Position numbers and translations under genes: made by a program
Assembly (NCBI GenBank): GCA_905250075.1
Contig: CAJNOP010000142.1
Span: forward strand, 186,001-250,000
From: Rotaria sp. Silwood1
Taxonomy: Eukaryota; Rotifera; Eurotatoria; Philodinida; Philodinidae
Direction: 5' to 3'
Length of the DNA stretch: 64,000 nucleotides
The notes under the pieces: model-generated
Seen by the model: only the letters and a program-made list of their open reading frames with translations
Told to the model about the DNA's origin: nothing
The model's database searches: none
Shown here: piece after piece, positions 46,801 to 60,274 of the stretch
How positions within the stretch are numbered: the first letter of the stretch is position 1
How the letters are laid out: every line of letters begins with the position of its first letter

Positions 46801-49800
46801 ATGTATTTCTAGTCAGGTTTCTAATTATAGTCAAAACACTCATCTCTATTTACCACTCAAATTGTCAGCACATACACTGGCTGCTGATCAGTTTCTTAAT
46901 GATGTGGCCAGAGCGGTAGATCCATGTATTTTACTCAATATGAGACAATTAGAAAAGCTTGAACTTGTAGATCGACGACAAGAGAAAGTTATCATCATTA
47001 AAAAACAAGTGATTGGTTCAACAAAATTAGATATACAACCTAATGTAATATTTGAGGATTGTACATTTATGAACCTATCTGGATCGATTAATCAACTATG
47101 TACCTTAACAGGTTACAATACTTTTCGAGTGTACACATGTCATATCGATGTACCCAGTTCAATTGAACAACGACGAATTCCAACAACATCACTCATTATG
47201 GCATTTCCTTGTGAAAATGATTATTGTCTGACAGGAAACGTATACACTGGTTTGCCTGTTTGTGATCTTGGATTCAATTTTATGTTCAATGCTGATTTTC
47301 ACTTGGTCACAAGTCGAGAAAATGTTCGTGAAAATGTTCCATTTAATGTTTATCTTCGTGATAACCTAGCAGTTCTTTTCGTTTATCTGCTATTAAATGA
47401 TCCAGATTTGAGAAAAGATATTAGTCGATACTATCCATCATCTAATACTCATCAAGTCAAACATTCGTCATGGTGGCTTATTATGATAGATCGCATCAAT
47501 TCATTAATTACTAAATATCTTTCCATACTATTCGATATTGGAACAGGTAAGTATATTCATCTCAAAACATGATCAATAATAGCCCATAAACATATTTAGG
47601 GAAATTGATTCGTCATGTCAATTCAGAATTAACATCACTGATATCCAATGAACAGTTGTATAATTGTGCTAATATCCAAGTGATCGATTCTAGTGATAGT
47701 TTCTTGACAATGGAACGTTTGAAATCATTTCAAATTCAATCAGTTTCTATCAAAGATGTGCTTGAATGTTTCCCAAATCGTGATGACACAATGAATGAAT
47801 TTCGTCAAGAGTTTCGACTATGGACACAAAAACAAGATGAACGCTGGTGGTCTCAATTCTTTAATCATCTATCAAAAGCTATGACACCAGAAATTTCGAT
47901 TACAATGTTATATAAATCGATCTTTATCCTTCACGATGATCCGAAACGACAATATTTGCCAACAATGAATGATGCGTCTTTACTTCTTTTTATAAATGAT
48001 CATCCATCAATGCGAATGTGGAAACGACAAATAACACTTCTACGATGCATATCGCAATATGAAAGAATTGCTCTTCTCCATTCAAATAAAGTACAACTTC
48101 TGACAGAAAATCGATTGATTGAAATTATTCTACATCATCATTTACAGTTAGCTCTTTCATTGACGATAACTTCTGTAAACACAGAACTAATCGACGAATT
48201 ATGGCAAGATTTATTGTATTTACGATCTCGCCTTGATAAATTTGACAAATCTGCCTCACTTCTAGTACCTATCAATGGAGCGTCAAGTTTTACTTTGATT
48301 CAAAATGCAATTTTACCAACAATATTCGGTGTAGATATTCGATCATTCATACCATCAATAACATCACCTGTTATTTATTATCCTTATTATGGCACACATG
48401 AGAGTCATCTGATTAATGATCTTCAATGGGAATATTTTTTTCTTGAAATGAATTGCCAACGATCATCTATTCAACTTCCTAAAGATTATAAAATCGATCA
48501 ATTACCTCTATTACCGTCGTTTACTAAACTGACAGATGAAAAATGGACTCAATTGAGTGAATTGATTCTCTTGGCTCAAACACAGACAACTCGAGAATGT
48601 CTTCGTCAGTTTCCTATTGTGAGTGAGTCCAATACTGAACAACAGATCAGTCCAATTTCAGCTACTTTTGATGAAACTATGGTTACTGATTTACTGTCAT
48701 TACCTCGTATCATTGTTCCATCTTATTGCCGTTCATTAGCCAGCAAATTTGGTGTTTGTGCTGAATACGATCTTCGTACATGTGTGACAATTCTGCAATT
48801 GCTAAGCGACGAAAAGAATACTAATATTGATCTATATATTCAATGGTTAGGCCGTTTACAATTGAATGTTCGTCAGCAATACGATACGATCGACCCGACC
48901 AGTCTACTCTCATCGTGTCAGTTATATCTTCCAGATCAAAAGCAATTCCATTCATTAAAAGATCTCTTAGTCATGTCTGATAATGATCAACATCGTCAAG
49001 CTATTTTATTAGTTTGTAAATATCGCAAATTACAACTGATCTCACCATCGATCAATCAAACTTATTGGCAGTTCAAAGATCTTTTTCGTATGTTAGGTTG
49101 TCAATGTGTAGTGAGTATATCGGATATTTATTCGACAATTTATTCCGCACGTCATGATAAAAATAATTTCTATGATTTGGGTGATGGTCAGACAATTCTG
49201 ACCGAAAATGGAATGGAGGCTATGATAACTCTCTTTCAATACTTTGAAATTTTAATCATGATATGTGTTACTGAGCATGCCGTGGATACTGATTTATATC
49301 GAGCCATCGTTACAAACAAACATAAAAAAGCACCATGTGGTAGTCGAGAAGATCTTGAATGGCGTTTCTCTTTTACTTGTAATGAACTATCAACACAATT
49401 GAAAAAATTAACCGGAACACAATATCAATATAAAACGATATTTCTTCTTACCATTGATCGAAAACTTATTTCAACGAGGTCGGCTAATGTTATTTATGCA
49501 TGTTTAGAAACGAAAATCATTCAAAACTTATCAAGAGATTTCGATAAACGTTATTTTATTTCACCAGTCATTGCTCGAACATGTCCATTGGTTTTGGCTG
49601 CATTCGAAATAGATTACGTCGAACGGCGTGGAAAAGTTAAATGGATACATAAAAATCATAATTTAGAATTGCATCTGGATCAATTGTCACAAATCTTTCA
49701 GAATGCTCTGGATGATAGACAACTCGAAGTAGTCATTGCAAGATATGCAAGTACGAATTTATATCTCTCCGATACGTTTGTCATTGATTCGATCAATGAT

Positions 49801-51125
49801 GAAAATAATGAGCTAATCGATAGTTACATCATGGAAACGCATTATCCTTTTTGGGTATTCGATAAAACTGTTCTACTTTGTGCTGGTAATGCTAAAAAGG
49901 TTGCATCGACAGCAATCAAAGCCACATCGGCTCTGACTACCTTATTACATAAACGAAAGCATATACCATTCGAAGAAGCCAAAACGATCGCTCGACAAAA
50001 GATCAGTGAATGTAATGCATTTCAATCCGAATTAATTTCATCTGTGACTAGTACAAGTTCTATGATTTATTCATATTTGGATCTTGTTTTTCCTACTGAC
50101 CATCACTCGATCGAGTCGATGACTATCTCCATAGGACGACATTGTACTGTTGAACATGATCCTGAAGAGAATACATCTCCTACTATTGCTGCAGATCGAA
50201 TGGGTGAAGATAGAATCTATCGAAAGAGAGCTCAAACACAAAACCATCGTTGCCAAAATGAACGATCGTCAAGTAACTGGATGGATCCAAAGATTGTCGA
50301 TAGTGCTGAACAAATTCGTATTGGTCATAATGGTGAGCATTTCTTCTTTGTCTACCTACAAAAACTCTACGGTACAGCCGACGTAACACCGATTCAAAAT
50401 TGGCGCTCATCATCACGTCTCGTCGTTTATCCACAATATACACGTAATGTGGATGATTCGGTGGGTTATGATTTTGAATTACATGATACGCAAGAACAAT
50501 TTGTACGAGGAACAGGGTCGACAACCAAGATATGTTATTTTGAAGTTAAGAGCACAAGTGGATCATTTGATAAAGTACATACACAATTTCATATTTCTCA
50601 AAATGAATTCGAAAGATGTCAAGCTATTGCAAATGATGCTCAAAGACGAGAGCGAGAAGCATACTTCATTGTTATCATAGAAAATTGTCTCGATTCAGAA
50701 AAAATCGCTTTGGGGTCTATCATCAATTGGTAAGATATCTTATATCTCTTCCTTTTATTTGAATGTATCTATATTAATTCAATTATTTTTTTCTTAGGAG
50801 TAATTGCTTAAATATCGTGAAAATGGTGGTGAATAGCTACCAATGCAGTATTGTTTCGCCATCGGCAACGAATTTAAATCGTACCAACAATAACACAGCC
50901 GAAAGTGCTACTGTTGATCATCGGCAAAATCAAGAACGACAACAATCGATGAGACCCTATGATAATAATCAAAATTCTATGCTACAATCTGCACGATCAA
51001 ACAACGAAGCTTCTAGCTCTAATCGTAATCATCCACCTTCTCAGTGGAATCAACAACAACAAACTAGACAATTTCATGGAAGAGGTCGTGGCTGGAATCG
51101 AAATTCTCAACACCCAACTACATGA
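43806..51125 (+). CDS. Large NO VEIN-like protein: GHKL ATPase + C-terminal DUF3883 (nuclease-like) domain, 5 exons
   Basis: Exons: 43806-45268, 45317-46433, 46487-47546, 47600-50729, 50798-51125. All phases agree; about 2365 residues. Residues 1-850 have no family I can name; SDSSDDTDDEKESET is an acidic patch and about 730-790 is a coiled coil (QLKQAHQSVNEELGQLRSEL). The GHKL (Hsp90-like) ATP site follows: HELIQNAEDN (N-box; the exon 2/3 junction falls inside it), LLSNNEQGL (about 886-893), and HIGEKGVGFKSVF (about 915-927). This order and wording match plant NO VEIN and animal sacsin-like proteins. Near residues 2165-2245, VGYDFELHD...ICYFEVKSTSG...FHISQNEFERC fits the DUF3883/NOV C-terminal domain, with a D...E-x-K arrangement (Asp2171, Glu2195, Lys2197) like PD-(D/E)XK nucleases. 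The last 100 residues are Q/N-rich with FHGRGRGWNRN. Function unknown; the gene looks intact. Confidence 0.85.
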
Positions 51126-54100
51126 AACTGACAGTATACTTTTATGTTTTTGATTCAGACAGTTCGAGTTCATGGAAAGCTATTTTTGTATCCTCAATCA
51201 GAAAAATAAAACCAAAATTATCGTAAATCACACATCCTGAAATACATATTGCATCGATCTATAAAGAAAATTGTTGACTCTAAAGATGTCTATACAGCTG
51301 ATATGTGAACTACTTAGTATAAAAAAAAGATAAAGATGAAATAGATTCATCAGTAGGGGTGTCGGTGTGGACGCGGTGTTTATGCTTCGAAAATCACATC
51401 CACACTCACCTTCTATGTGTATCATGCACTGGCTTAATAAATATTCATACTGCATCGAGTAGTTTACATTGCAAATATTGAATTTTATATGTAACCCCCT
51501 GAATAATTTTTTGCTGTCTATTTCCATATTATTATTAGAGATGACTGTGTATTCCATTATCTGAGTAGTATAGGTGGGTTCTGATATACGGTAATGATTA
51601 ACATCAATCAATATTACACTTATCTTTTATTAGAAAAATGAAAATCAAAACCAAATGCGGCTTCATCAAGCCGAAGAAACAGGGAAAATATTGATTAATA
51701 TTCATCCACAAGCTTCTGGATTCGTATCATTTGTACAGGTCCTCGTAAATCTTTTTCACTTCATACATAGTATCGCGTTATAGCCCATCGTTGTAGATCT
51801 GAATAGCCTTGATGGGCGACAACTGTTGGTAAGACTGCACTTCAGTTCACAATATTTTCAAGTAATAATTGCACATTCGTAGCATGAATAGTCCAGTCTA
51901 CAAAACTACGACCATTATGTTTCTTGAATGACTTTTCTGATTGCAGATTCTTTGTTTAAGTATGGTTTACAATAAGTCTTTATAGAGTTCAATTTCTAGC
52001 AGGAACTAGAACTTTCAACTTAGCAGGACGTCGGATCGAGAAAATGAAATAACTATTCAGACAAGGAGTACAAAAACAAGTAAGATTAGTAGTGGAAGTA
52101 AATGAGTGGGAAAAACAAGCGTTAGGAAAGCTAAGATTTAGAAAAACTAATACAGAATATAGGCACCACTGATTTGAATAGATGAGATAAGGTAAATGAA
52201 TGCATGTTAGAAATGAGCAGACTGGAGTTCTAAGATAAGTAACTAGTTAATTAGCATTACAATTTCACTTCATAGTTTTATGAGTGAACCTGTGTCACAT
52301 TATTAGAGTAGATGAAATAAGTTTCACATACTTCCAGCTCTTTCATCATATGAACATGAATTTGTTTTGGAAAAATTTCATCAAGAACTAAAGATTCTGA
52401 TGAATAGCGAAATCAAGTTTAAGAAATTACAGTGCTTTATGTGCTGAAATCCTCCTCAGTGCTTTCATGTAATAAGTTACTTCAATGTTGCATGGAATAC
52501 GAAGCCAGCAAACAATGAACCTCCTTTCTCAGAAGCTTTTCGATTGGCGTTAGATGAAATTACCATAGGTGCTTCAGCAAGACTTCACGACAGTTACGTG
52601 CTTTTTTTAATGATACTCGATAGTTTGCTAAAGAGTTCGTTCTGCAACTGATTGTCTTAATCAGTCAAACAATCTGACTGATATTTCTTACATAGAAGCG
52701 ACTTCCAAATGAATATTATGTTGTATGACTTTTAGAATGGGTTATTCAATGTACTTTCTTCTGTTTCATCTGTGCTGCATATGGTATGTCCATGCACAAA
52801 ATCATCTCGGTATGATTAAATCAGTCGATGAAAATAGCTCAATACTCGTTTCTGTAGACTATTCACTTAAAAGCTCAAAAGGCTGTTTGATGCTACTCTA
52901 CCATCGGAGAGAAAGGTCCGATCAGTCTTAGTGGTTTGTTATGAATTCAGTATCTCCAATCAAACGAAAATGTGTGCTCCAAAAGTGACTTGTTCCGATT
53001 TTGATAAAATGTATCAATGGTAAAACATGCAGCTCACAAAGAGCAATCTGTGTATCATCAATAGTTGCTGTCGATCACCGGTTTGCATCCAATAGTCTAT
53101 CATGAACATCTGTGAGACCAATGATATTGGTAATAATAATACGAATAGCAACATGATTTGATTCCTAGACAGCTGTCCATTCGTAGTCTCGTTTAACCAC
53201 GATACTCTGTTAACTCTGTTTTAATCAGAAGAACGGTATACAGTCGTTAGAGTATAATGCAGGAGATCAGCTAATATTCCTATGGAAGAGTTCTTCTCCT
53301 TGACTTTCAGTACTTCTTCGGTAACTCCAATAGCTTAGAGACGTGAATATCTATGAGTCAGTTTGAGTATCACTCCTACGTATTCATGCGCGCCTAATTT
53401 TTAATTCGCATGCACACGCAACATCTAAAGTTACAGATTCTTTATTTTCGTTTGAACTCGGAATATTATACGGAAGTGAAGGTCATCCCAAATGCAAACA
53501 TCTAGGCAGAAGCCCTTAAGCTATTTTTTCAAAAATATTAGACCATTCATCAATCCACTATAGCATGAAAAAAGTATTTCAGTGAGTTGATCATAAAACT
53601 GTTCAACAACTGACCGCAACCATGGATAATTTTTAAGACTTTGTAGTCCGCTCAAGACACATGATTATTGATAGTATAGATTCAACACTTATCTGACAGC
53701 TAAGACAGTTGCCTTCTTCCTGAAATGTGCAGGCACGAATGTTTAGAGTAGATCTATGCCGACAGCCGCAGGCACAGCGGCATCCTAATCAGCAATCAGA
53801 TCCCACCGATATCAACACGCACATTCAATGTCACTGAAGAAGCAAGGGCCGCTTGTAATCATATTACAAAACGAATTAGCCAATGCTAATTTGCCAAGAA
53901 TTTTCTTTTTACATTTTTAGAACCACATCGAGGTTCGACGCTTCTAGCAGTCTCGCTCAAATTCAAACATGAAATAAAAATCAAGAACGGTAAGTCTAAT
54001 ATTTAATTTATAATTATTATTTCAGATTGGCATAACGAACTGAAAATGAATCATTTTTGAGGGCTTCCTCAAGATAAAGTGTGAGAATGAATGCGTCAGT

Positions 54101-54839
54101 CTAAGTAACAAGAAGATATATGTTCATAGCTACTAACAAGTTCTCTTGCTTAGCTTTCAGATAATTGTTTAAAGTCGTATGGCATGGCAGAATTTCATAT
54201 GCTAACTGCATAATTTACCAGAACAGTTTTCGAATCTGAAAATTACAGCTGCTAATCTAAAAAGTTTCTCTTTCGGATGTGCATAAAAGACCCAAAAGTA
54301 CACATCTGACGAACACTTCATAAGCTCTCATGGCGTTGAGGGCACTCATGGAGTGATATCATTGGATACATGAAGGATAGCATGATATACGAACATTGTA
54401 TCGCTTGCCATCTTTAATTTTTAAATAGATGAAATGAACCTGGAGTACAAGAGAATTTTTATGAAAAAGAGTGTTTTTTCTTTTAATGAGCACTAATTTC
54501 TATTAAAGTATGCCGGTTGATTCTTCCCATATGAAGTAGATTTGCATCGATCTTTGCATAAATCTCATTACTCTTCTAGAAATTAATACTACTTTTTGCC
54601 GGAGAGAAAAACTACTGTCCACTGAAATATTTTCTTGGTAAAAACTCAACGTCTTAGTACGACTCTGAATGAAATCAACTAGGTAGCTCCTAATTATCTA
54701 TTTTCGAATACTTGGCTTTTACAGATCTTCGCTTTGATCCAACCTTTTGTGGTTCTGATTTCTCTTTATCTGAGCGCAATACTTAGATTAGATCTAGTCT
54801 TTACAGTTGAGTGGCATTTATGCTGCATTGCGAATGTGG
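51126..54839. other. Intergenic 3.7 kb, one telomere-like element
   Basis: Contains the element at 51353-51412. Sequence from about 52500 to 54800 is less AT-rich and may include decayed coding sequence upstream of the SPRY remnant. I could not match any frame to a family. The open frame 52725-52931 has a hydrophobic start resembling a signal peptide (FLLFHLCCIWYVHAQ) but no further support. Confidence 0.45.
51353..51412. repeat. Telomere-like inverted element
   Basis: GTAGGGGTGTCGGTGTGGAC is followed, after about 25 bp, by ATCACATCCACACTCACC. Confidence 0.7.
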
Positions 54840-55218
54840 TCGTAATAGTTTCATCATGCTCGGCATTGTAAATGGCGATTTCGATGTGAGTGTCAGTGCT
54901 TATCCAGGTATCGATTCGAATGGATACGCTTAGTATCTTTATAATGGAAACAAATACAGGTCCGGGGTAGCGAGCACTTTTACTCAGGCTCAGCCACGCA
55001 ATGACGACGTTATTGACATATTACTCGATTTGGAACAGAAGACGCTAACTTACTTCTACAACAGGCAAATCCTTGGTACTGCTTTTATGAAACTTTCTAT
55101 TCAACCAGAGATTATAAAGTATTATTCAGCTGTTGGATTTTACGAATTCGGTCCTACCGTTAGCCTAATTCAGACGAACTCTGGAACTTCATTGTTCTAT
55201 GCTATAGACCGACACTAA
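54840..55218 (+). pseudogene. SPRY-domain remnant
   Basis: The frame encodes YLYNGNKYRSG, then DDVIDILLDLEQKTLTYFYN, then RQILGTAFMKL and a closing AVGFYEFGP. This matches the later half of SPRY domains (GDxIGVxLDxxxGTLSFxxNGxxLGxAF). An in-frame TAG stands at 54931-54933 just before YLYNG, and only a faint earlier part (FIMLGIVNGDFDVSVSAYPG) is seen. SPRY domains mediate protein binding in TRIM, SPSB and similar proteins. This copy has no complete host gene; a TRIM-like origin is a guess. Confidence 0.65.
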
Positions 55219-55311
55219 TAAAAACAAATCTCAAGAGCCGATATCTTTTAAAGCAACATTCGACTTCTCATAAACGTTTAACATAACATTTCTCCACGTA
55301 ATATTCGATCA

Positions 55312-55415
55312 AGGGAGTGTGCGTGTGAAATGGATGCAGATCAATCTTTGTGAGTCTTATTGCAAAAAAAATTATAGCATATCTATACCTACACTCATAC
55401 AACCTACCCACATTG
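55312..55415. repeat. Telomere-like inverted element, diverged
   Basis: GAGTGTGCGTGTGAAATGG is followed, after about 50 bp, by CTATACCTACACTCATACAA and CCTACCCACATTG. It is weaker than the other copies. Confidence 0.5.
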
Positions 55416-55899
55416 AAATATCAAACGAACAAACAAAGAAAAAAATAAAAGTAAATTTAAGATCATCAAATAAAACAGCTTTTAGCGTTGTCTCTTCGAG
55501 ATTAATATGTAAAACACGATGGACCTATTCACATCAACATACTTGCTATATTCAACTTGATGAGTCACAAGGTGAAGAACGATATGAGAGAAACAAATAA
55601 ACTTTATGGATAGCGATTCATGTGTCCCGGTTCTGGAAAATGATCTAATGAAAATGTTACTAAATTTGTTCGTAGCAGAATATAACGATGATTTGTGCTT
55701 AATATGAAAAGACTTGCAAGGCAAGAAAAGTCAAACGGTAAAGCATGAGATATACAGTAGTTTTAAAAGCATGCCACAGACGAACACGCATGCACACCTA
55801 TAAACAAACATATTTTGTTTTAAGTCAACTTTCTAGATTCTAGACTATTTAGTCTAAGAAATACAAAGAAATAAAATACTTCAACCATTTCATTATTGA

Positions 55900-56075
55900 C
55901 CCTTAAGTGTCATTTATCAAATGACTGTAAGGTGCTATTTCATTAATTGCTATAAAGTATCATTTCATAAATGACTCTAAGGCATCGGTTGAATAATGAC
56001 TTTGAAAGTATCATTTAATTAATGGCGATAAGGTGTCATTTCATAAATGATTATAAGGTGTTATTTCAAAATTGC
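55900..56075. repeat. Tandem repeat, units of about 31-34 bp
   Basis: Five or six units of AAGGTGTCATTTCATAAATG ACT-type sequence alternate the endings AATGACT and AATTGCTA. It is a diverged minisatellite, non-coding. Confidence 0.65.
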
Positions 56076-57785
56076 TACCATTTTTCATTATTAATAACAC
56101 AAAAAAATACTGTAGAAAAGGTCGGTGAATGTTTTATATAGAAATATTTTTGGAAATAAGACGTTCTCTACACAGAAAACATTGAGCAATAGCAGGTAAT
56201 ACTCAATATGATACTGATCATAAATATTTGCTGTTAAATCATTCATGAAAACTAAGGAACCCTAGTTTTCAATATAATTATTTAAAAATTAAACTAATTT
56301 TCAATAACCCTTGTTGTGTCCCGTATACGACGAACTCTTCAAACTATATCTAGAGTTTCCCCGAAATACAGCGATAGAAGAACATTAAGATCTGTGCAAC
56401 CTATTCGTGTGGTTCGAACCAACTCATAAATAGGGTTTTGTTTCTTATCATCTTCTAGAAAAGTTAATCTTGATCGAAAAGTTTTAAAAATTTCGATCTG
56501 ATACAATATTAGAAAGTTGTCATCATATTTCTAAACGATTATTGCGACTCGAATAAAATAAAGGCAAAGATGCATCAAGGAAAAAACCTTGATGTTTGAT
56601 TGGACAACGTTTATCTCAGACAAAATAGACAAAGATAAAAATATACTTACAGATGATAATTTCTTTTTGTTTTTTTTTTTTTTGATTAAGAAAATTCTGT
56701 TTTTTTACTAGGCTTCTTACAATCTTATTTTAAGTATAAAACTCGTCACATGAGGAAATAGCACAATATTTTTCTTGATTAATTTATTGAACTACGTAAT
56801 CATCTAATTCTTTATCTATGTCATGATTAATCTTGTCAAAAATATAGCCAAATGAAAGAATAACACACATTGTTAACAGTATCTCGAGATATTATCTGCA
56901 TCATTGACAAACTACAAATCAACCAATTCGCAACAAAACAAAAGCCAGCTGACTCTAATCTGTACATCAATATTCATTCCTTATGCGTCTACTATTTCAT
57001 TTTCTTTGTTGAGTGTTTGTGTCTTTTATCTCGACGAGTTGTATGTTCTTTACCGTACAAAGCAACACAACAAATTTTCTTGCATCTATTTATCTTAATC
57101 TAACTATCTTTCTCCATGATATTCTTTAATTATCACCAGGACTATTTCAATAATTAGGCTAATCTGCATGTGCTATTCTCTATTTCTTCTTGTTAGATAA
57201 TTATGCCTACTTCATTCTATACATATTTTTTCCTAAACACGAGAAGGATGTTGAGAACTGCTATAAACATCATAATATTCTATTAAGACTAGTATGTACG
57301 AGCTTGCGATCTATTTCAAGATTATCATTAGGGAGAGTATGACAATAAATCATACGGATATACGTATAGTTATTATATGCATAGCTAGATTTGCAAGAAT
57401 ATTTTAGAAACATCATTCACAAGCGGTTGGAATTTTCAATGATGCTCGACACACACATATCATTTGTTCGTTTGCTATAACCATTAACTCTCTTGTTTTG
57501 TTTTATCTGTCAGCTGTCTTATCTTCCCATATTCTATAAGCCGCTATTCTGTCTTCATTGTCTTTCTATACAAGAATTAATTTTCATTCTTTATTAAACT
57601 TCTCCTGAGAATAAGCGCTTAGCCAATTTGTACAAAGCGAATCCTTGTATAACTTCATATCTACAAACATCTCAACCAACCCTAAAGTGTTCTTAGATCG
57701 GATTTTTTTTCTAAAAAAATTTGATCTGAATGACAGATATAAGCCATAAGGTTTCTAATAAATTTTTTATTTTCTTTATTTAGTT

Positions 57786-60274
57786 ATGGAGTTATTTTCA
57801 TTAACAAGGAATACAACAGTAACAGACATAAAATGGCAAGCGTATCCAATTGGTTTTTTCCTATTACTGTTATGTCTATTCACTATAACAGGTAATCTAT
57901 TAATTCTATATGTTATAATTCGCCAGTCTACGTTACATACATCTAAATATTACTATATTGCATCATTGGCATTTGCTGATCTCTTAGTTGGATTAATTGG
58001 AATGCCGTTAGCATTTATATTTGAAATGACAGATGATGAGTACTGGTTGTTTGCAAGACATCTTAGCTTTTTATGCGATTTTTTTTATTCCATCGATGCA
58101 TTCGGAACAACAGCATCGATATTTGGACTGTCTGCTATTGGAATAGATCGGTACGTGGCTATTAAAAGGCCACTGGAATATCCAAATTCATTTATATCAA
58201 AAAGATGGTATTATGTATTGTCATTTATATGGATATGTTCAGCTGTTACATCAGTTCCACCAGTAATTTTTATTGGAAGAGAACAAGTATCTACTAGTAC
58301 GTAAAAAAGAATATTTTCTTTTCTATTTAGTGTTGAGGTTGTTGCACTTTTATCTCAATAGTTTTGAAATCATCTAAGTTTTCATGTGCATCAATGAAAC
58401 ACAAATGAATCTTAGGCACTTTGTACGAATACGCTTTAATTCTAAAAAGAGTTTGAAAAAGTTTCTCGAACATGATTGTATACAGTAGTGTGAGCTGATT
58501 AATGGACGACATTGAACCAAAACGACAACCGTGAGCTCTTGTTTACTTTAGACACAGTATAACACAGAGACACATACGAACATCACTGCATGTGGGTAAG
58601 AGTTGTATCTAGAGTGAACAAGTACTATCGAATTTAACTAGTCAACAGAGTTGTTGCGAAGGGAAGTCATCTTCCCTCACAAACATTGGTTTTTTATCAG
58701 TGTATTGATCTTGACAACGATCCAGTTAGTCAAAGTCAAATGTCAAACTTTTACTCGTATTCAAAAACTGTTTTAATGGATGAGGCAAAAATTTTGTATT
58801 CACTTTCTTTTCAATATATCGTAGTAACGTATTATCATAGAGACTTGATATCTGTCTTGTTAGAAAGAGCAAAGTGTCAACTACAAGACTGGAAAAATAT
58901 TCAATTCAAAATGTTTACCGAAGACTAAAGAGTCTTAAAAACAAGTTAAAGTGAAAAAGTGCATTTGAATTTCTTGAATTTAGAAAAAATTCTATCCACT
59001 CAGAAAGTTAGTCTTATTGTTTAGCTTCTATCAGATTTTGTAGTACTACCATCGAATATCATAATCATACAAAAAATAAAATTTTCAAATGGTCGATTGA
59101 ATTTGAAATCAAAGTTGTCTGGACATTCTTTGCTTTTCGATGAATAAGATTTCTTCCAACATACAAGTTAATAGAAATCGTCTTGTTTATATGCAATTAA
59201 CGCCTATGATGTCTTTCTACTAAAGCACATTCTGTGAAACAGAAATACAATTTTTTTGTTAGATGTTATGAGAAAAACTACATGGAAGGTTGTAGATAGG
59301 CCATCAAGTTTTTAATAAATATGTTTTTTTTTCTAAAGTCTGTAGTTTTGTCACTAGAATAATTTGGTGTGATTAGAAAACTCGTTTCACATTGTTCAGA
59401 CCCACATATACCTAATCCTTAACTGTTACAAAAGGTTAGGGCTATGGTTTATGTTTTTATCTAGATCATATCATCAAAATTTATTGTTGTATCAGATTTA
59501 GAACGATCAAATATATCAAACGAGACAATAATTAAACCATTGTTAACATTATACGAATGTAATGTTCCAAACCATCCTTATTATATATTATTCATATCTA
59601 TTACATCATTTTATCTACCTTTAATTATTATGATTTATGTTTACATTCAAATGTATTTGGCAGCTAAAAAACAAACTTTAGCACTTCGTTCTGGCTATAA
59701 GTGTCAGTATTTGATGCAACCTGCAAGGTCATCTATTACGAAAATTTCTTTGAGACAAATGTTCTCTGGTAGAGGATCAAGAATTAAAAAGAGAGTGGAT
59801 ATCTCAAATGAAAATACACATGAAAAATCAGAGATGTTACTACAAAAGCGTAAACCGTCATATGACGTATTAACTCTTCGTATTCATCATGGTAAATATA
59901 AAAATCCAAATATAGAAGAGTTCAATCAGAATAACGAACATAACAAAAAATCTGTGAATAAATCTTCAAGAAAATATGAACAAACAAAAAATTTTTGGCG
60001 ACGAATTTCAAAAAATCAAAAAGCAGGAAAATTTGTTGCTATTATAATGGGCGTATTTATTATTTGTTGGTTACCATATCATGTTTATTTTCTATTGAGT
60101 GGTGTTTTTGGTTGGCGTTTAAAAGATGAACAAAATCATGAATTATTATTCAATATATTTTCATGGTTAGGATATACAAATTCTGCATTAGATGTCATTA
60201 TTTATTCCTTTACTTCCAACGAAATAAGAATTATATTCAGGAAATTATTTTTTAAGTTATGCCATTCGGTATAA
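57786..60274 (+). CDS. Rhodopsin-family (class A) GPCR, biogenic-amine-receptor-like, 2 exons
   Basis: Exons 57786-58296 and 59496-60274, in phase; about 429 residues. Seven hydrophobic segments are visible. Helix 1 has TGNLLILYVI; helix 2 LAFADLLVGLIGMP; helix 3 YSIDAFGTTASIFGL, whose Asp sits where amine receptors bind the ligand amine, then IDRYVAI (DRY motif); helix 6 FIICWLPYHVYF (CWxP); helix 7 NSALDVIIYSF (NPxxY variant with Ser and Leu-Asp). The third intracellular loop is long (about 140 residues) and basic, as in many amine receptors. Asn in NTT near the N-terminus is a possible glycosylation site. A disulfide is possible between LCDF before helix 3 and ECNVP in loop 2. The ligand cannot be told. 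The intron is 1199 bp, long for this genome. The start ATG follows TTTAG, so a non-coding upstream exon is possible. Confidence 0.85.

Larger units (their letters stand above)
55219..57785. other. Intergenic 2.6 kb
   Basis: Contains a telomere-like element (55312-55415) and a tandem repeat (55900-56075). The rest is AT-rich. Short open frames (55319-55600, 56870-57103) lack family signatures. The first ends at or overlaps the telomere-like element. Confidence 0.5.

Noticed and set aside
56405-56425. GGTTCGAACC resembling a tRNA B box
   Set aside because: No A box or cloverleaf in the surrounding 90 bases on either strand.
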